A DNA stretch of 64,000 nt from Osedax frankpressi (GCA_964035775.1 OZ038312.1:8511658-8575657); one strand, 5' to 3'; positions 13,465-26,928 are shown, numbered from the stretch's first letter. Numbers and translations: made by a program. The notes: generated by a model not told the origin, from the letters alone.

Positions 13465-13725
13465 AGTTAAAGGTTAACAAGTCTCACAACAGTCACCACT
13501 TTAGATATATTAACATTACATAAATAATTTTATCAGTCACAACAACAACACTACCAGACACATCAAGATTTTAATCTGCATAAATAATACCAGCCACATA
13601 AATAATTTCAACAATAGCGTAAATATCAACATTTAAAAAAAAATGACATATTTAATTGTCAGTTCCAAAATGAACTCGATGAAATGGATAAATGAAATAC
13701 AAATGTTGATATCGGTAAGTTAATT
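13465..13725 (+). pseudogene. Possible decayed Gln/His-rich exon, unidentified
   Basis: This stretch is rich in CAA, CAC and CAT codons in one frame (SQQQHYQTHQDF and similar words), interrupted several times, and ends with NCQFQNELDEMDK just before a good donor, GTAAGTTA, at about 13715. C/A richness contrasts with the flanks. No family was recognised. It could instead be simple C/A-biased sequence. Confidence 0.25.
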
Positions 13726-13893
13726 TATTTTGTCATATTAATTTTAGTTATATTAATATAAAATATTTACATTTACGATTTGTAATAGTTAATCGTTATC
13801 ATTTAATCTTTTAATTTCGATGTGTAATTAAATCAAAATATCCGAAACAATTAGAGAATCGCCACAACTATAAAAATAGTTAGATGATTGTTA

Positions 13894-13990
<97 letters not shown>

Positions 13991-14224
13991 CGTACTAAGT
14001 TTATATTATACAGTTAGTCTATTACAGGAAGTTTAATCTTATCAAATATAGATATATATTGTAATACTATATGGAATATTATTTTATATGACTTGTATTA
14101 TATAATTATCGAATTTGAAATTAAAAATTAACAATATACAATTTATAATATATTATTATTCTACATTATATATGATGTGACTATACATTTATGACTATGA
14201 ACAGCATAGATTAAATAAAGGTAA

Positions 14225-14332
14225 TTATATAAATTAATAATAAGAAATTTGCAACAAATTATCAATTTTTGCAATTTTAAAAATAGAATATAAATATATT
14301 TTAGATAATATTTGTATTAATTTAATTATATT

Positions 14333-14399
<67 letters not shown>

Positions 14400-14590
14400 C
14401 ATAATTCTATAACTAACCATAATCCTTTATTATACAGATAATAAATTTTTTAGATTCGATTATTATATCTAATCACGTGATATGGTAATAAGATATCTAC
14501 GTTTACTAAGTTTAACTAGTGTGAGATTTTGCCATGTGGTTTCAAACTTAATTATTTTACGACGTTAATAATCACTAATAATATTTGTTA
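14225..14590 (+). repeat. Dispersed repeat, inverted copy at 62620-62965
   Basis: Matches the reverse complement of 62620-62965 along its length. Shared landmarks are AATTTGCAACAAATTATCAA, TAGATAATATTTG, a central (TA)n, ATAATTCTATAACTA, AATCACGTGATAT, CCATGTGGTTTCAAACTTAA and TTTTACGACGTTAATAA. It has diverged but is unmistakable. No coding content is seen. It is probably an unidentified interspersed repeat. Confidence 0.75.
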
Positions 14591-14811
14591 TTTTAAATTG
14601 TATATACACAATTTCAATATTTTAAATAACGAATTTTTATAACGAAGAAATATGTTTTAAAATAATGTTGTTCTTTATAATTGAATATAAGTTATACATA
14701 TTTATAGATTATAGATTTAAATATTATTAATGTATATCCTTCAGATCTTATTAGAACACCTATTTAACTCACGTAGGAGAGCGTGAAGTCTAGCATGCGG
14801 TCCACATAAGT

Positions 14812-15000
14812 CCCAGTAAACAATCGTGTACAAATACTTGGGGTAACACAACGTGTATTTTTTTTTACAAAATATTGTGTAAAATGTACGTGTTTGCACG
14901 AGAATTTGGCTATAGTTAAAACTTGGGTTAACACACGTACAAACAACTTTGGTTTGGGTTAACACGCGTAAAAAACACAAGTGGGGAAAAACGTGTTATG
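14812..15000 (+). mobile_element. MITE-like repeat, copy A
   Basis: Begins with CCCAGTAAAC and is rich in TTAACACACGT and TTAACACGCG words, with GTGTATTTTTTTTTACA in the first half. Copy C (32903-33000, minus) aligns with its first about 110 bp, and copy B (17291-17504, minus) shares the CCCAGTAAAC terminus and the same internal words. There are no coding frames. A non-autonomous DNA transposon is likely, but the opposite terminus and any target duplication are not resolved. Confidence 0.55.
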
Positions 15001-15185
15001 AAACACATATTAACAAAAAGTGATAAATTAGTATTTCAAAATAAGAAAAAAATATATTTATTCAATTTATTTATAAAATTCTTTTCGAGTTTCGTAAAAA
15101 TTGTCCAATCGCCTAGCATAGAATCACTTGATATCTTTATTGAAGATCTCTTTATGGCACCTGTGTAACAATAATATGTAAAACA

Positions 15186-15218
<33 letters not shown>

Positions 15219-16690
15219 TATTTATATATACTAGTTATATATTTATATGAACATAGAATTTAAAGATAGAAATACCTAATTTTTATACTTAAATTATGTA
15301 TTATTTAAAATAATGTACTTCGTATTAAAGGTCATAAATATAATATATTTAGTATACAATAATTAGATATATAATGATTATACTAACGAAATATAGTATG
15401 TATGTCATATTATACATCATGTCTTTATAAAGGAACTTATTCTCCCTGCACTGCATGATTGAAAGAACACCTTCTTTATTACAACGAGAGTGTATTTATC
15501 TATGAAATTATAATTATAAATTAATATACTATGTTAAACATATTATTTGATCAAAAAACATATATTACCTATAGTGCGTACTATTATAATATATATATAT
15601 ATATATTTTACTAGTTTATTATTTTAAAATGTATATAAATTAAATATAATAACAACATAAAATATGACATAATTTATTTTTATTATTTTAATTATTACTA
15701 TTTTCAAAATATTATTTAGTAACCATTTTATCAAAAAATCTATTTTCACAAGATACATTTTTTTCTAGAATATGAAATTGTAAAATTAGATGTATTGTTT
15801 TATACTTTGATGTATTGTTTTAAACACATCAGCTATATATAATGGCTAGTCATCCTTAGCATACGATTTAGAATCGGTGTTACTAAAATGCATGTTATTT
15901 ACTTCTAGTTAGATAATATAATTTGTTCTAAGATTTAATCTTAAATCGCTTAGGATTAATTATTTTCTTTATTTATTTAATTTCCTATTTAATTTATATA
16001 AGATTACGAATAAAGTAAGGTTTATATACTAAATAATGATTATTAATTATTTAATGAATATTATTTAAAAAAATTAATTATTTATTTTATATAATATCGT
16101 TTATAATCAATAATCACGTTAAATTTAAAATAGTTACGCAGCGTATAGTAGTATACGTTATTTATATATAATATATATTGCCTTATTATATATATGATGT
16201 AAAATAGCTTTAAATATGATGGAAATGGATATAAAATATATAAAACAGATACATTTAGCAAGATTAAGTTTTATTTTAATTCAACAGTTGATAATTTAAT
16301 TATAGGTAGCGCTTGTATTATTTTAAATTAACGATTTTTAAAGAATATTAACTATTTGAATTTCAAATTTGAAAAAGAATTAATTAAATCTATTTATATA
16401 TGATATTATATAACTATATAGATTGATTATAGATTATATATTATTAAATAAATAATAGATTAATTAAATAAACTGATTTTTTTTTACATCATATAAAATA
16501 TATTAGATGCGAAACTTTATGTAATGCTTGTATTTAATATTAAATACATATGCATTAATACATTTAATTATTAATTATTAATACATATTATATAAACATA
16601 TGTTATACTATAATATTAATATTTTATATGTAAATATCTATTATATCAAATGAGTTTTTTCTTACATTCATATTGTAGATATTATCTAAA
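15001..16690. other. Gene-free AT-rich DNA
   Basis: TA microsatellites near 15190-15217 and 15590-15606. No exon, RNA gene or element was recognised. Confidence 0.5.
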
Positions 16691-16692
16691 TA

Positions 16693-16832
<140 letters not shown>

Positions 16833-17290
16833 TATTTATGTATATACAAATTATAATATTAATATATATACAATATGCTTTATAGTATGTATTTAATAAC
16901 TACTCTATATTATACTTATACCAGTGCGATGGTATAAGTAAATATATAATATATGATATGATATATATCATATAATATATTATTTATATATGGTAATCGT
17001 ATATGCGATTTCAAAATGTATTATGCTACTAATATATTTAAATGTGCATATCATATACACGTGTAACACGTATACGTACGTCAAACATCATTATATATAG
17101 CACACAAACTTATATAATATACATATATATATAAAAGTTAACTTTTTTTGTATTTAAACCGATATTACTAATAATTTTCTATATTTTATAATTAGAAAAA
17201 ATATTATATTCGTGAAATGTCTAATATAATATATAATTTATAAATAAAATATCATAACAAAATAGTAGAATTTATAAATTTTTGATTTTG

Positions 17291-17504
17291 TTTTACCCCG
17301 GGGTTATATTTTCCATTAAATAATTGTGAACACTACTTGGGTTAACCTGTGTTTTTATGTGTTACTCAACACAAGAACAAAATACACGTATTACCATGTG
17401 TATTTTTTGTGTAAATTTCCCTAGTGTATATAAAACTATCTTGTGTTGAATAACACACAAAATACACGCGTTTACACGCGTTAACCCCCAAATGTTTACT
17501 GGGG
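17291..17504 (-). mobile_element. MITE-like repeat, copy B
   Basis: Read on the minus strand it starts with CCCCAGTAAAC and contains GGTTAACGCGTGTAAACGCG, TTCAACACAAGAT, CACATGGTAATACGTGTAT and a final CCCCGGGGTAAAA. Internal TTAACNCGTG words are shared with copies A and C. It ends in a palindromic CCCCGGGG, rare in this window. No open frame of note. Confidence 0.55.
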
Positions 17505-18269
17505 TGTTAAAGCTGTCAAATTGAATTCGCCGAGGATGAAAACTTAATATGATTAGATTGATTAAATACAGTATAAACAAGTATTACTACTTTAAATTCT
17601 TAAATATATATTTAATATTTACATATATAATTATTTGTATAATAATAGATTTAGAAAACAATAATGAAATCTAAAAAAATTATTATATTTACAAATATAA
17701 TTAACCTAATCCATGTTTCTTATTAAAATATCAAATATTTATTAATCGATATAAATATGCATATATTTGTAAATAATTTAACAATATTTAACTTTTGTGT
17801 ATATGTTTAGTAATTCAATATAAATATGTCATATTTTGTGAATTTTATAACAATTTTAATAACTTTTAATAACCGGTTCTTCACATCAGATAGACGATTC
17901 GTCTAAACATCGTATATATAAGACACGCATATAATTATAGACAAACACGCTTACCATAAATACATATTCGTTTATTTTACCGGACTATCTAAATTCTATT
18001 ATTATTGATATTTTAACACAAAAACAAGTGAAATATATAATTTAAAATGTTAGTAAATTATAAATAAACATGTATATGTTTATAATATTGTCATTACATA
18101 TTTGTTGTATTTTAAAATGTAATAAGTTGATATAGTAATTAAACCTTTTTATATATATATGTATATCGTAATTTAATACTAATTATACAAATTAAATGAT
18201 ATTGTATTTTAAAATGTATTACATTTATATATTAATTTAACCTTTATATATATATTATAATCTGAAAAT

Positions 18270-18420
18270 AATTATTTATTATACTAGTCTAGTATTATAA
18301 TTGGTCAATGCTAATTATTATACTATACTATTAATAAAAAATTATTTATTATACTATAGTATAGTCTAGTATTATAATAGGTCAATTCTAATTATTATAC
18401 TATACTAGTATAATAATTTG
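18270..18420. repeat. Tandem duplication of about 75 bp
   Basis: The stretch TTATTTATTATACTA-GTCTAGTATTATAAT-GGTCAAT-CTAATTATTATACTATACTA occurs twice in succession with small differences. The word ACTATAGTATAGTCTAGTATTA is itself partly palindromic. Confidence 0.7.
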
Positions 18421-18611
18421 TAAATACGCAATATATTATTTAAATTAATAGCTATTAACTATATTAACTAGTTAATATAATAATCACAATTCATTATTAT
18501 GATAACTATTAATTATTTACCTATAATATATATATATTATTGACATATACTGTATAAGTAATTTTATGATAATAAATTATATTATGATAATTATTAACAT
18601 ATACAGAAAAA

Positions 18612-19800
18612 CATGAGCGAATTGGAATTGTATATGCAAAGAAGGTATGGGTATTATGCTTTAATGGTTGCTGGAGTAATGGAAGACGAAAATATTAGAT
18701 ATTGGATCAGAGAGAAAAATGTCGAATGGTGGGTAATGGCTCAAGCAAGATTCGACTCAAGCCAATGGTATAGCAATCTTAGGTAAGCAATATGTATTAA
18801 TAATTTGAAATATACTTTTACAATAATAATCAATAACATAGTAAGATTTAAAATCAATAATATGTACAATTTGAAATAGGATGTTCCGGCAAACATTTGA
18901 ATACTTTTGCGAAATTCTCCACGAAGAAATAGCTACAGTAAACACAAATGATCGCGACGCCATACCAACTCCAACAACAGTTGGAGTTGCGTTATTTTTA
19001 TATCCTATTTATGCAGCTTGGCGATATATTCGGAATCTGAGAATCCACTCTTTGTAGGATATGTGATATAGTTAGTTAACTAATAATGCATAGTAAATAC
19101 ATAATAAATGCAATGGCAGTATGTGATATGAATCTCATGTTTTTTTATTATATTAAAAAATATCATGTAAAGTTAAAAAGTATTAATACATTATTGCGTT
19201 ATTATATAGATTCACTTAGATCTCCATTGAATAGCCTGGAAAGGTACACGATGCAAGAGTGTTGCGCAATTCGTCGTTATTTAACGACATAGAAGATAAT
19301 ATTGTTAATCTAGAGGTATTTATTATATGTTTATCTTAATAATATATAACACCTAATAATATAATCTAAAATAATCTTATTATATTTAATCTAATATAGC
19401 AATACTGTTTTAGTCAAATATATTAATTGGAGATGCTGCATATCCTCTAAAGAAGTTGCTAATGAAACCATATCGGGAATGCAATTTACCTGAAGCCAAA
19501 AAAAGATTAAATAATCGACTGAGCAGAGCGAGAATAACAATTGAACAGGCTTTCGGTCGGCTCAAGTCTCGATGGAAGTTATTAGATGCCCCTATAAATT
19601 TAACCCTCAATAAATAATATAAATACTATAAATAATTATATATTTGCTTTTCTACATAACTTAGTGGAAATCAATGGACCTGAATTCAAATTGCCACAAC
19701 GAAGTAATCCAAATTAATATCGATTACGAATATCAAGAAATCATTTTTGAAAGAGATATCCACGATGATACTCCTAATGTATTGATAATTTGTAACACAA
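18612..19800 (+). pseudogene. PIF/Harbinger (HARBI1-like) transposase, decayed
   Basis: The N-terminal part starts at ATG 18612 and runs to 18781, splices at AG|GTAAGC to an acceptor at about 18878, and encodes WYSNLRMFRQTFEYFCEIL, then IPTPTTVGVALFLYPIYA, matching the F-R-M-...-F..L...I / P...LA..L..L region of HARBI1 proteins. A second block (19086-19292) carries INAMAVCDMNLMF, the conserved A-VCD---F segment. A third (about 19415-19617) carries GDAAYPLKKLLMKPY, then RARITIEQAFGRLKSRW, holding the second Asp and the Glu of the DDE triad. A residual LHNLVEINGPE follows at 19660-19690. The segment with the first catalytic Asp is not visible and the blocks are interrupted, so the gene is dead. 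Neighbour 20035-20895 is probably its partner ORF. Confidence 0.8.
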
Positions 19801-20034
19801 TAAAAATACTAATTTGATTTGAATAATTCAATATATAATAATAATCAACAACGTATAACTATGTATTTCGTAAAATACAATTATGGCCGATTTGATTTTA
19901 TAAAATTAAAAAATTCTCTTTGGAGTCGCCTGTTAATAATATTAAAATTATAATTAGTTATAAAATAGAAAAAAAACTAATTTTAAAAAATATACGCAAT
20001 TTGATTTTATGAGAATCTAATTTCTCTTCTCTCT

Positions 20035-20330
20035 GCTCTCTCCGCTTCACTCTCTGCTCTCTCCGCTTCCCTCTCTATTCTCTCCGCTTCCCTCTCTGCT
20101 CTCTCCGCTTTCCTCTGCTCTATCAGCTACCCTCTCTGCTTCCCTCACTACCCTCTATGCTTTCCTCTCCGTTTCTCTCTCTACTCTCTCAACTACTCTC
20201 TCTACTTCCTTCACTGCTCTCTAAACTTCCATCTCCACTCTCTCAGCCTGTTTCTCAGCTATCCTTTCCTCTTTTCCCACCTTCCTCTCCATTCTTTTCG
20301 CCTGCTTCTCCACATAGCATCTCTCTCATC
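20035..20330. repeat. C/T-rich minisatellite-like tract (about 18-22 bp units)
   Basis: Repeats of CTCTCTGCTCTCTCCGCTTC with variants. The opposite strand is purine-rich and overlaps the coiled-coil relic, so the repeat probably grew inside a repetitive coding sequence. Confidence 0.7.
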
Positions 20331-20895
20331 CTTATATAACATTATTATATAGAAAATTAATTAATTACCTATTCTCCTCCTCCGTACTCTTCTATTATTT
20401 ATTAGAGCTGTAGATTCATTTGGTCAAGTATGTTGAGAAGATGCCGAGGGAATAGGGTGAATGGGAGATGGTAAGGGAATAGGTATTGTAGAATGTGATA
20501 TATATTGAGTAGATATATTTATAAGTAGATGGTGAGGGAAGAGGTTATGTGGGAGATGGTGAGGGAATAATAGAGTATTTCAACATTAATCGTGCTGAAT
20601 GGCGATGACACTATTATGCCTTCTGCAGAATTTCCGGTAACTACAAATATATGATATAATTTATTATAAATATTATATCATTTAAGGAATAACATATATA
20701 ATAAATTAACATTTGAATATAATTGTTCTCTAACTATTCATGACATTCTGCCAAATCAATGGTGAGGCAATGGCTCTTTTAGCTTTTACTGAATTATATA
20801 CCCTTTCCATTTCTCGGAAAAAATGTCCATATTTTGCACACACCCAATCTTTTATTGTGATCCACGTCCTAATGATATGATTATTAGAATACCTA
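20035..20895 (-). pseudogene. Myb/SANT-like Harbinger accessory protein, partial and decayed
   Basis: Read on the minus strand, an exon at about 20740-20890 encodes RTWITIKDWVCAKYGHFF, then AIASPLIWQNVMN. It has spaced Trp residues in the style of Myb/SANT-like domains. It ends at a GTTAGAG donor. An acceptor TTTGTAG at about 20645 opens a Ser/Pro-rich stretch, then the purine-rich strand of the 20035-20330 tract encodes an interrupted charged coiled coil (EKQAERVEMEV, EVERVVERVERETERKA, REAERVADRAEE). Harbinger transposons characteristically carry a transposase plus a Myb-like protein. The tail-to-tail arrangement with the transposase fits. The N-terminus is missing. The Myb assignment is weaker than the transposase call. 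Confidence 0.4.
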
Positions 20896-21119
20896 TAACT
20901 AATTATAAATATATAAATTACGCTATATTTAACAATTTTTATTATTCAATATATAAACACTGTAAAGAATTATATTATAAATAATCTTAATTTGAATTTT
21001 TCAATAAATATATTATAAATTATAATTAATATTTCTATCCAATTATGATTTATAAATATATACTATTAAAATTATTAAAATTATAAATACAATTCTAAAC
21101 AAGTTAAATAATATTTATT

Positions 21120-22008
21120 TGAAATTTAATTAAGTAACCATTGGTATACGATAATTAATTTATTTAAATAACTATTTCTATATATAAATAATATCATTTA
21201 GCATATATAATTGAAAGTTGAGTATATTTCAATTAATTTTTATTTTATTATCTAAGACCATTAAATTCCATATACAATATTTTAATGTAAAATTTACGCG
21301 TATATCCTTTTTGTGTAATTTATCCGTATGTCGCTATAACATATAAACATAGTTTATAATTTTAAAAAGTATAAATTATAATCTTTTTATAGAAGAGATA
21401 GGCGAACGGGTAATTTAGTGATATTAGGAATTACTGAGAAACCAAATAAATATGTTCACATTCCTTATTCACTAGAGAACTTTGAATGATTATCTAGTTT
21501 GAATAATGTCTATTGAAGATAAATTTGCTTCTTTCTATATATTTCTACATATTTCTATTACAATTATATATATATATATATATACTTTGAAATATATCGT
21601 TTTTAACAGTTTTAATTTTTGTAATACTGATTATTTATTATTTTTTATATTTTATCGGTATGTTTATATCAAGAACAATCTTATTAAGAATAATAATGAT
21701 TAATAATTTATATATTTTATTGTGCCTTATTAAATAATATTTATTTTTAAACAATGTTGCTAATTTGATGAAAATTTGTACAAATTTGTTGCTAATTAAA
21801 TGATAAATAAATGACATGTTGTTAAATTGGAGTAAATTATGTTTGATGAGATAATTAATAAAATTATTTAGCTCCTATAAGAACATCTACAATATAATAT
21901 TGCATGGTTTTATAGTAGATATTGTTTTATATATTTAAAAATATATTATTCATAGATGATAAATAAAAATTTACAAACGATACATTAATATGCCATATTT
22001 TATATATA

Positions 22009-22061
<53 letters not shown>

Positions 22062-22457
22062 GTCGATTGGTTAATGTATACGACTACTAATTGGAATGTT
22101 AGTAATTAACTGACATGCATATATTTTGTTTACGATATATCGTTTGTAAGTATAATACATTGTATGCTTAGTATTCTATACTGATACAATTAGACATAAA
22201 TTATTAGATTCAGTGGTTAAATATTTCTTAATAAGAATTATCCTGCTAAATAATATTTATTTTGTATTCTATTGCCTATATTTTCTATAATATTAATTAA
22301 TAAAATGTTATTTTATATTTTATTATCTATATTTTATGTGATATAAGTTAAGGCAAGGCTACCGATATATGAATTATATACATATATATTGTGACGATAA
22401 GAACAAAACATATGGAATATAATATATTATTTAATAATATACCTACAAATAATTTAT

Positions 22458-22491
<34 letters not shown>

Positions 22492-23280
22492 TTTATATAA
22501 TTTATATAGATATAAGAACAACAATATTATATAAGTTAAAAAGTTTAATTCACATAATATTTATATTTAATTTAACTAAATATAGACTTATAAAATACAT
22601 GTTAGAGATTTCAATATATGAAATTTAATTGTAATTAATGTCATAAATGTATACATTATTATTTATAAATTATTATTTATATAGCATATAATATACAATA
22701 TATATTATTTTATTAGTATAGTTATATTGTTATATATTTCAATTGCAAGGTTAAAATTAATATTTTCTAATATAAAAATATGATTTACTTTATATTCAAT
22801 ATAATATATATATTTAATATAATATTATAATTTAAATACATTTGTAATATCTTGTTGAATAAAATAATAAAAAATAATGTTCAATTTAGCACATTTGCTC
22901 TTCTGATAGTCATAATTCAATTTAGGATTATAGGAATGTTTGCATATTTTGTTAGGTATACATAATTTGATTCCGTTAGTATATATTTTAAGTTTTTTGT
23001 ACTATGCTACTAAGGATATAATGAAATATATGTAATATAATGTAAAATTGATAGAATTCATTTAATAATAATAGAAATACTTTCAACAAAATTGAGCAGG
23101 ATAATTCTTATTAAGAAATATTTAACCACTGAATCTAATAATTTATGTCTAATTGTATCAGTATAGAATACTAAGCATACAATGTATTATACTTACAAAC
23201 GATATATCGTAAACAAAATATATGCATGTCAATTAATTACTAACATTCCAATTAGTAGTCGTACACATTAACCAATCGAC

Positions 23281-23315
<35 letters not shown>

Positions 23316-24150
23316 TATATATAAAATATGGCATATTAATGTATCGTTTGTAAATTTTTATTTATCATCTATGAATAATATATTTTTAAATATATAAAAC
23401 AATATCTACTATAAAACCATGCAATATTATATTGTAGATGTTCTTATAGGAGCTAAATAATTTTATTAATTATCTCATCAAACATAATTTACTCCAATTT
23501 AACAACATGTCATTTATTTATCATTTAATTAGCAACAAATTTGTACAAATTTTCATCAAATTAGCAACATTGTTTAAAAATAAATATTATTTAATAAGGC
23601 ACAATAAAATATATAAATTAATAATCATTATTATTCTTAATAAGATTGTTCTTGATATAAATATACATATAAAATATAAAAAATAATAAATAATCAGTAT
23701 TACAAAAAACTAAATCTATTAAAAACGATATATTTCAAAGTAAATAATATATATAATTGTAATAGAAATATGTAGAAATATATAGAAAGAAGCCAATTTA
23801 TCTTCAATAGACATTATTCAAACTAGATAATCATTCAAAGTACTCTAGTGAATAAGGAATGTGAACATATTTATTTGGTTTCTCAGTAATTCCTAATATC
23901 ACTAAATTACCCGATCCTCTATATCTTCTATAAATAGATTATAATTGATACTTTTTAAAAATATAAACTATGTTTATATGTTATAGCGACATACGGATAC
24001 ATTGCACACAAAGGATATACGCGTAAATTTTATATTAAAATATTGTTTCAATTATATATGCTAAATGATATTATTTATATATAAAAATAATAATTTGTTA
24101 ATATTTAAAACAATTATATACCATCCCCATGTAGGAGTAATCAAATAATT
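21120..24150. repeat. Compound palindrome, arms about 1 kb, loop about 850 bp
   Basis: Left arm about 21120-22244 and right arm about 23092-24150 are reverse complements with small indels. Landmarks: ATTACGCGTATATCC-type word at 21295 and 24015, GAACATATTTATTTGG/complement at 21450 and 23865, AAACCATGCAATATTATATTG/complement at 21892 and 23415, and GATACAATTAGACATAAATTATTAGATTCAG/complement at 22182 and 23125. The loop (22245-23091) is homologous to about 60985-61735. No gene is seen in arms or loop. Confidence 0.85.
21731..22246 (+). mobile_element. Candidate inserted element X (516 bp incl. one flank)
   Basis: Flanked by a 17-bp direct repeat, TAAATAATATTTATTTT (21731-21747 and 22247-22263). 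The homologous locus at 60965-60981 has a single copy of that word and lacks the whole segment. Further copies of the segment lie in opposite orientation at about 23092-23595 and, diverged, at about 61740-62155. No coding frame is seen. Either a non-autonomous insertion or a segment lost at 60.97 kb by recombination between the short repeats. Confidence 0.45.
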
Positions 24151-24427
24151 ACATTATGAATCTTAATTTATGATACATGTCACCTGAAATCTCGGTAATT
24201 TTGGGGTTTTCCTAAATGTACAAGTTAATTTTGGGTATTTCTTTATAAGATAGCTAAGCAATCTATATACATCAATATATGTATATAGATAATAGATAAT
24301 ATATTGCAAATATCTAAAGTTATATAATTTAATAATTAATTGATTAATTGATTCATTTTCAACGTTATTTATTTTCATTAGATTAGTAAACTATTATATA
24401 TATTTTCATTAAATTGTACCCTACATG

Positions 24428-24490
<63 letters not shown>

Positions 24491-26590
24491 ACTATATATA
24501 TCGTATTATAACGTATTAATTCAAATATACTCGTAGGCGTTAATTAATCTAACACTTTATATTATTATTATAATTTGGTCAAGACATAGAATCTCCGATG
24601 TACTAATAATTATTTTTATGCCTAAACTATTTATTATGGGACTTATTTTTAACTTTTTATTATGGGACCTAAACTTATATATATAAATTGAATTACTTTT
24701 TCATAAAATATATCACAGTTATTTATTTTGGCCATAACACATGAAGGCATGCAAACTAACATCAATATGTATAACTATATATTAATTATACATTTTTGTA
24801 ATCCTATTTTTCCAAAATTGCTGTGAAATAAAGATAATAATTTGTTTAATAATATAATTATAAAATAAAAAATGTAATATTAATTCTGATACACATAAAC
24901 TGAATTTTAGCGTATACTATAATTCTACATATATAATGATATTTATAATTAATATTTTACTTTTATTAAATTTAAATTTATGAAACAATTGTATCTAAAT
25001 AACTATAACAACTATATAAAGGTTAATAACTATTACAATTACTCTATTTTGTTATAAAACATATTGTTATTAATAACAATGTCGATTACAGTCACTATGA
25101 AATTATATTACCAAAGACATTTTGTTAGCGATCTAAGTTATTATAAATATAGATAATAATGACTACTGGTTGTTTGAAGTAGAAGTTATGTAATATACCC
25201 TGGATTTAATATAACTATTCTGTAAGGATGTATGAATTTAATATTGAATTGCACTAAATCTCTGGGTAAATATGATATGCTATTGTTTAACATGGATAGA
25301 TTAACTAAATATACACTCTAATGTAAATTAACTAGCCTAACTAGATACACACACTGATTATGATTGATTAGATATACATACTCCGATGTGTATCAATGCA
25401 TAACTATACAGTTATGTAGTTTCTGGGGAATTAAGTTATAATTGTCTAAAAGAAGGTTAGTTATTTAGTAATCAATGTTGATAAATACGACAGGGAATGC
25501 ATCCCATGATAACGTAATAATACTATGTACGTAGTTATTGAAGATGAACTGAATACTATTAAATGGTTTTTGAAATTTGAGTAGGATTAAAGATTAGTTT
25601 TACAGATTCCGTTAGAAGATATAGTTTAAATATATTTATTGATAAATAGATTGAAAAATTAAATAATTAATTGTTATAATAGACATTATATACATAGTTT
25701 ACAAATACATGTATCATCGTAGCATTAATGAAGTTAGATTATTTTCTATATTGACTATATTTAGCGGGTTATCCTTAATCTTGTATCAGAATAGGATCAC
25801 ATCTAAATATAATAAGTGTAGAAATAATATAAAAGTATCATTAAATCTAAGGTTGGCCAGAACTAAAGAAGACAATATGGTCTAGATAAAATCAGTTATA
25901 TAAAGAGACGGAGTAAAGGTTAGCGTAAGTACCATACTTCAGAATAATGAGTACTAACTTTAACTAATTTCTACTTACTAGTCTGGATTTTAAAGGTTTG
26001 GTATGATATATCCACTATAAGTTTAAAGACTGACACTTAGTGTCTGATATGATGCTCGGAAATAAATCTTAGTTGGCTTGATGTGGATCATATTACTAAA
26101 TGAAACTCTATATTATACATATTAGGTTATTTTACACACACTACTGATATTATAATATATATTACTCAGTAAATTTCATAATTATCCTACATGTCAGATC
26201 CATATGAATAGTAGCAATATTCTTATATAACATTTACTTATACTATTGTTATTTATTTTATATCAAATAATTATTGGTGATCAATTTATTTATTTTAAGG
26301 GTGCCTTCGATAAAATATAAATATAAATTTACATCAAATATTAACAATTCTATAAATACTATAGTATATAATATATAATCTACAATCAGCATAACAGTTA
26401 TATATTTGGTAAATAATCTTATATATAAATTATTTTATATTAGTATACCATTTCAATGGAAATATTATATTGATTTGATTAAGTATTGTATTAAAATAAT
26501 ATAATTAACTTTTGATATAATTGATATTTAAAAAAAACAAATTATGAATAATATATAAATCATGTGATAAAAAAGAAATCTTGTGATCAA
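24150..26590. other. Duplicated non-coding upstream region of gene copy 1
   Basis: Mirrored at 58060-60540. The part 25200-26150 is less AT-rich and well conserved between arms (for example AGACGGAGTAAAGGTTAGCG near 25906). No frame longer than chance and no exon-like block were found, and the conservation is explained by recent duplication. Confidence 0.5.
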
Positions 26591-26591
26591 A

Positions 26592-26667
26592 ATCACGTGA
26601 TGGGGTCATTAATATAAATAGAAAAGACTATTTACCTGATATTCACATATTAAAGTGTCAATTATAA
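26592..26667 (+). promoter_or_regulatory. Promoter and non-coding first exon of gene copy 1
   Basis: A palindromic E-box ATCACGTGAT (26592-26601) lies 11 bases before a consensus TATA box TATAAATAG (26613-26621). A start near 26643 is expected, giving a short untranslated exon that ends at the strong donor ATAA|GTAAGTAC (intron from 26668). The intron closes at TTGCAG (26926), two bases before the ATG. Two related words, ATCATGTGAT (about 26560) and CTTGTGATCA (about 26580), lie upstream. The same E-box, TATA and donor order precedes copies 2 and 3. The identity of the bHLH-type factor is unknown. Confidence 0.7.
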
Positions 26668-26928
26668 GTAAGTACATACTTATACATACTAAACTACACA
26701 ACTACATATAAACACTCACATATGCATACATATCTTATATATCTTATATGATATCCTATAGGGTCAATTCATAACTTTAATAATTAGCAACTATAATTAT
26801 ATAACATATATGATTATTATCTTAAGTATACTTAAAATAATATATATATAAACTAAAAGTATATACTTCCAATATACAAATAAAATATATTGCTTTATAA
26901 ATTAAAGTTTGATATTTAAATTGCAGAT

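Noticed and set aside
14741-14980. 79- and 60-codon minus-strand frames
   Set aside because: They fall within the MITE-like repeat and show no protein features.
18757-18963. 68-codon minus-strand frame
   Set aside because: Antisense to the Harbinger transposase exons.
25899-25930. TATAAAG followed by GTAAGT as an alternative promoter and first exon
   Set aside because: The donor lies only about 20 bases after the TATA word, upstream of where a transcript would start.
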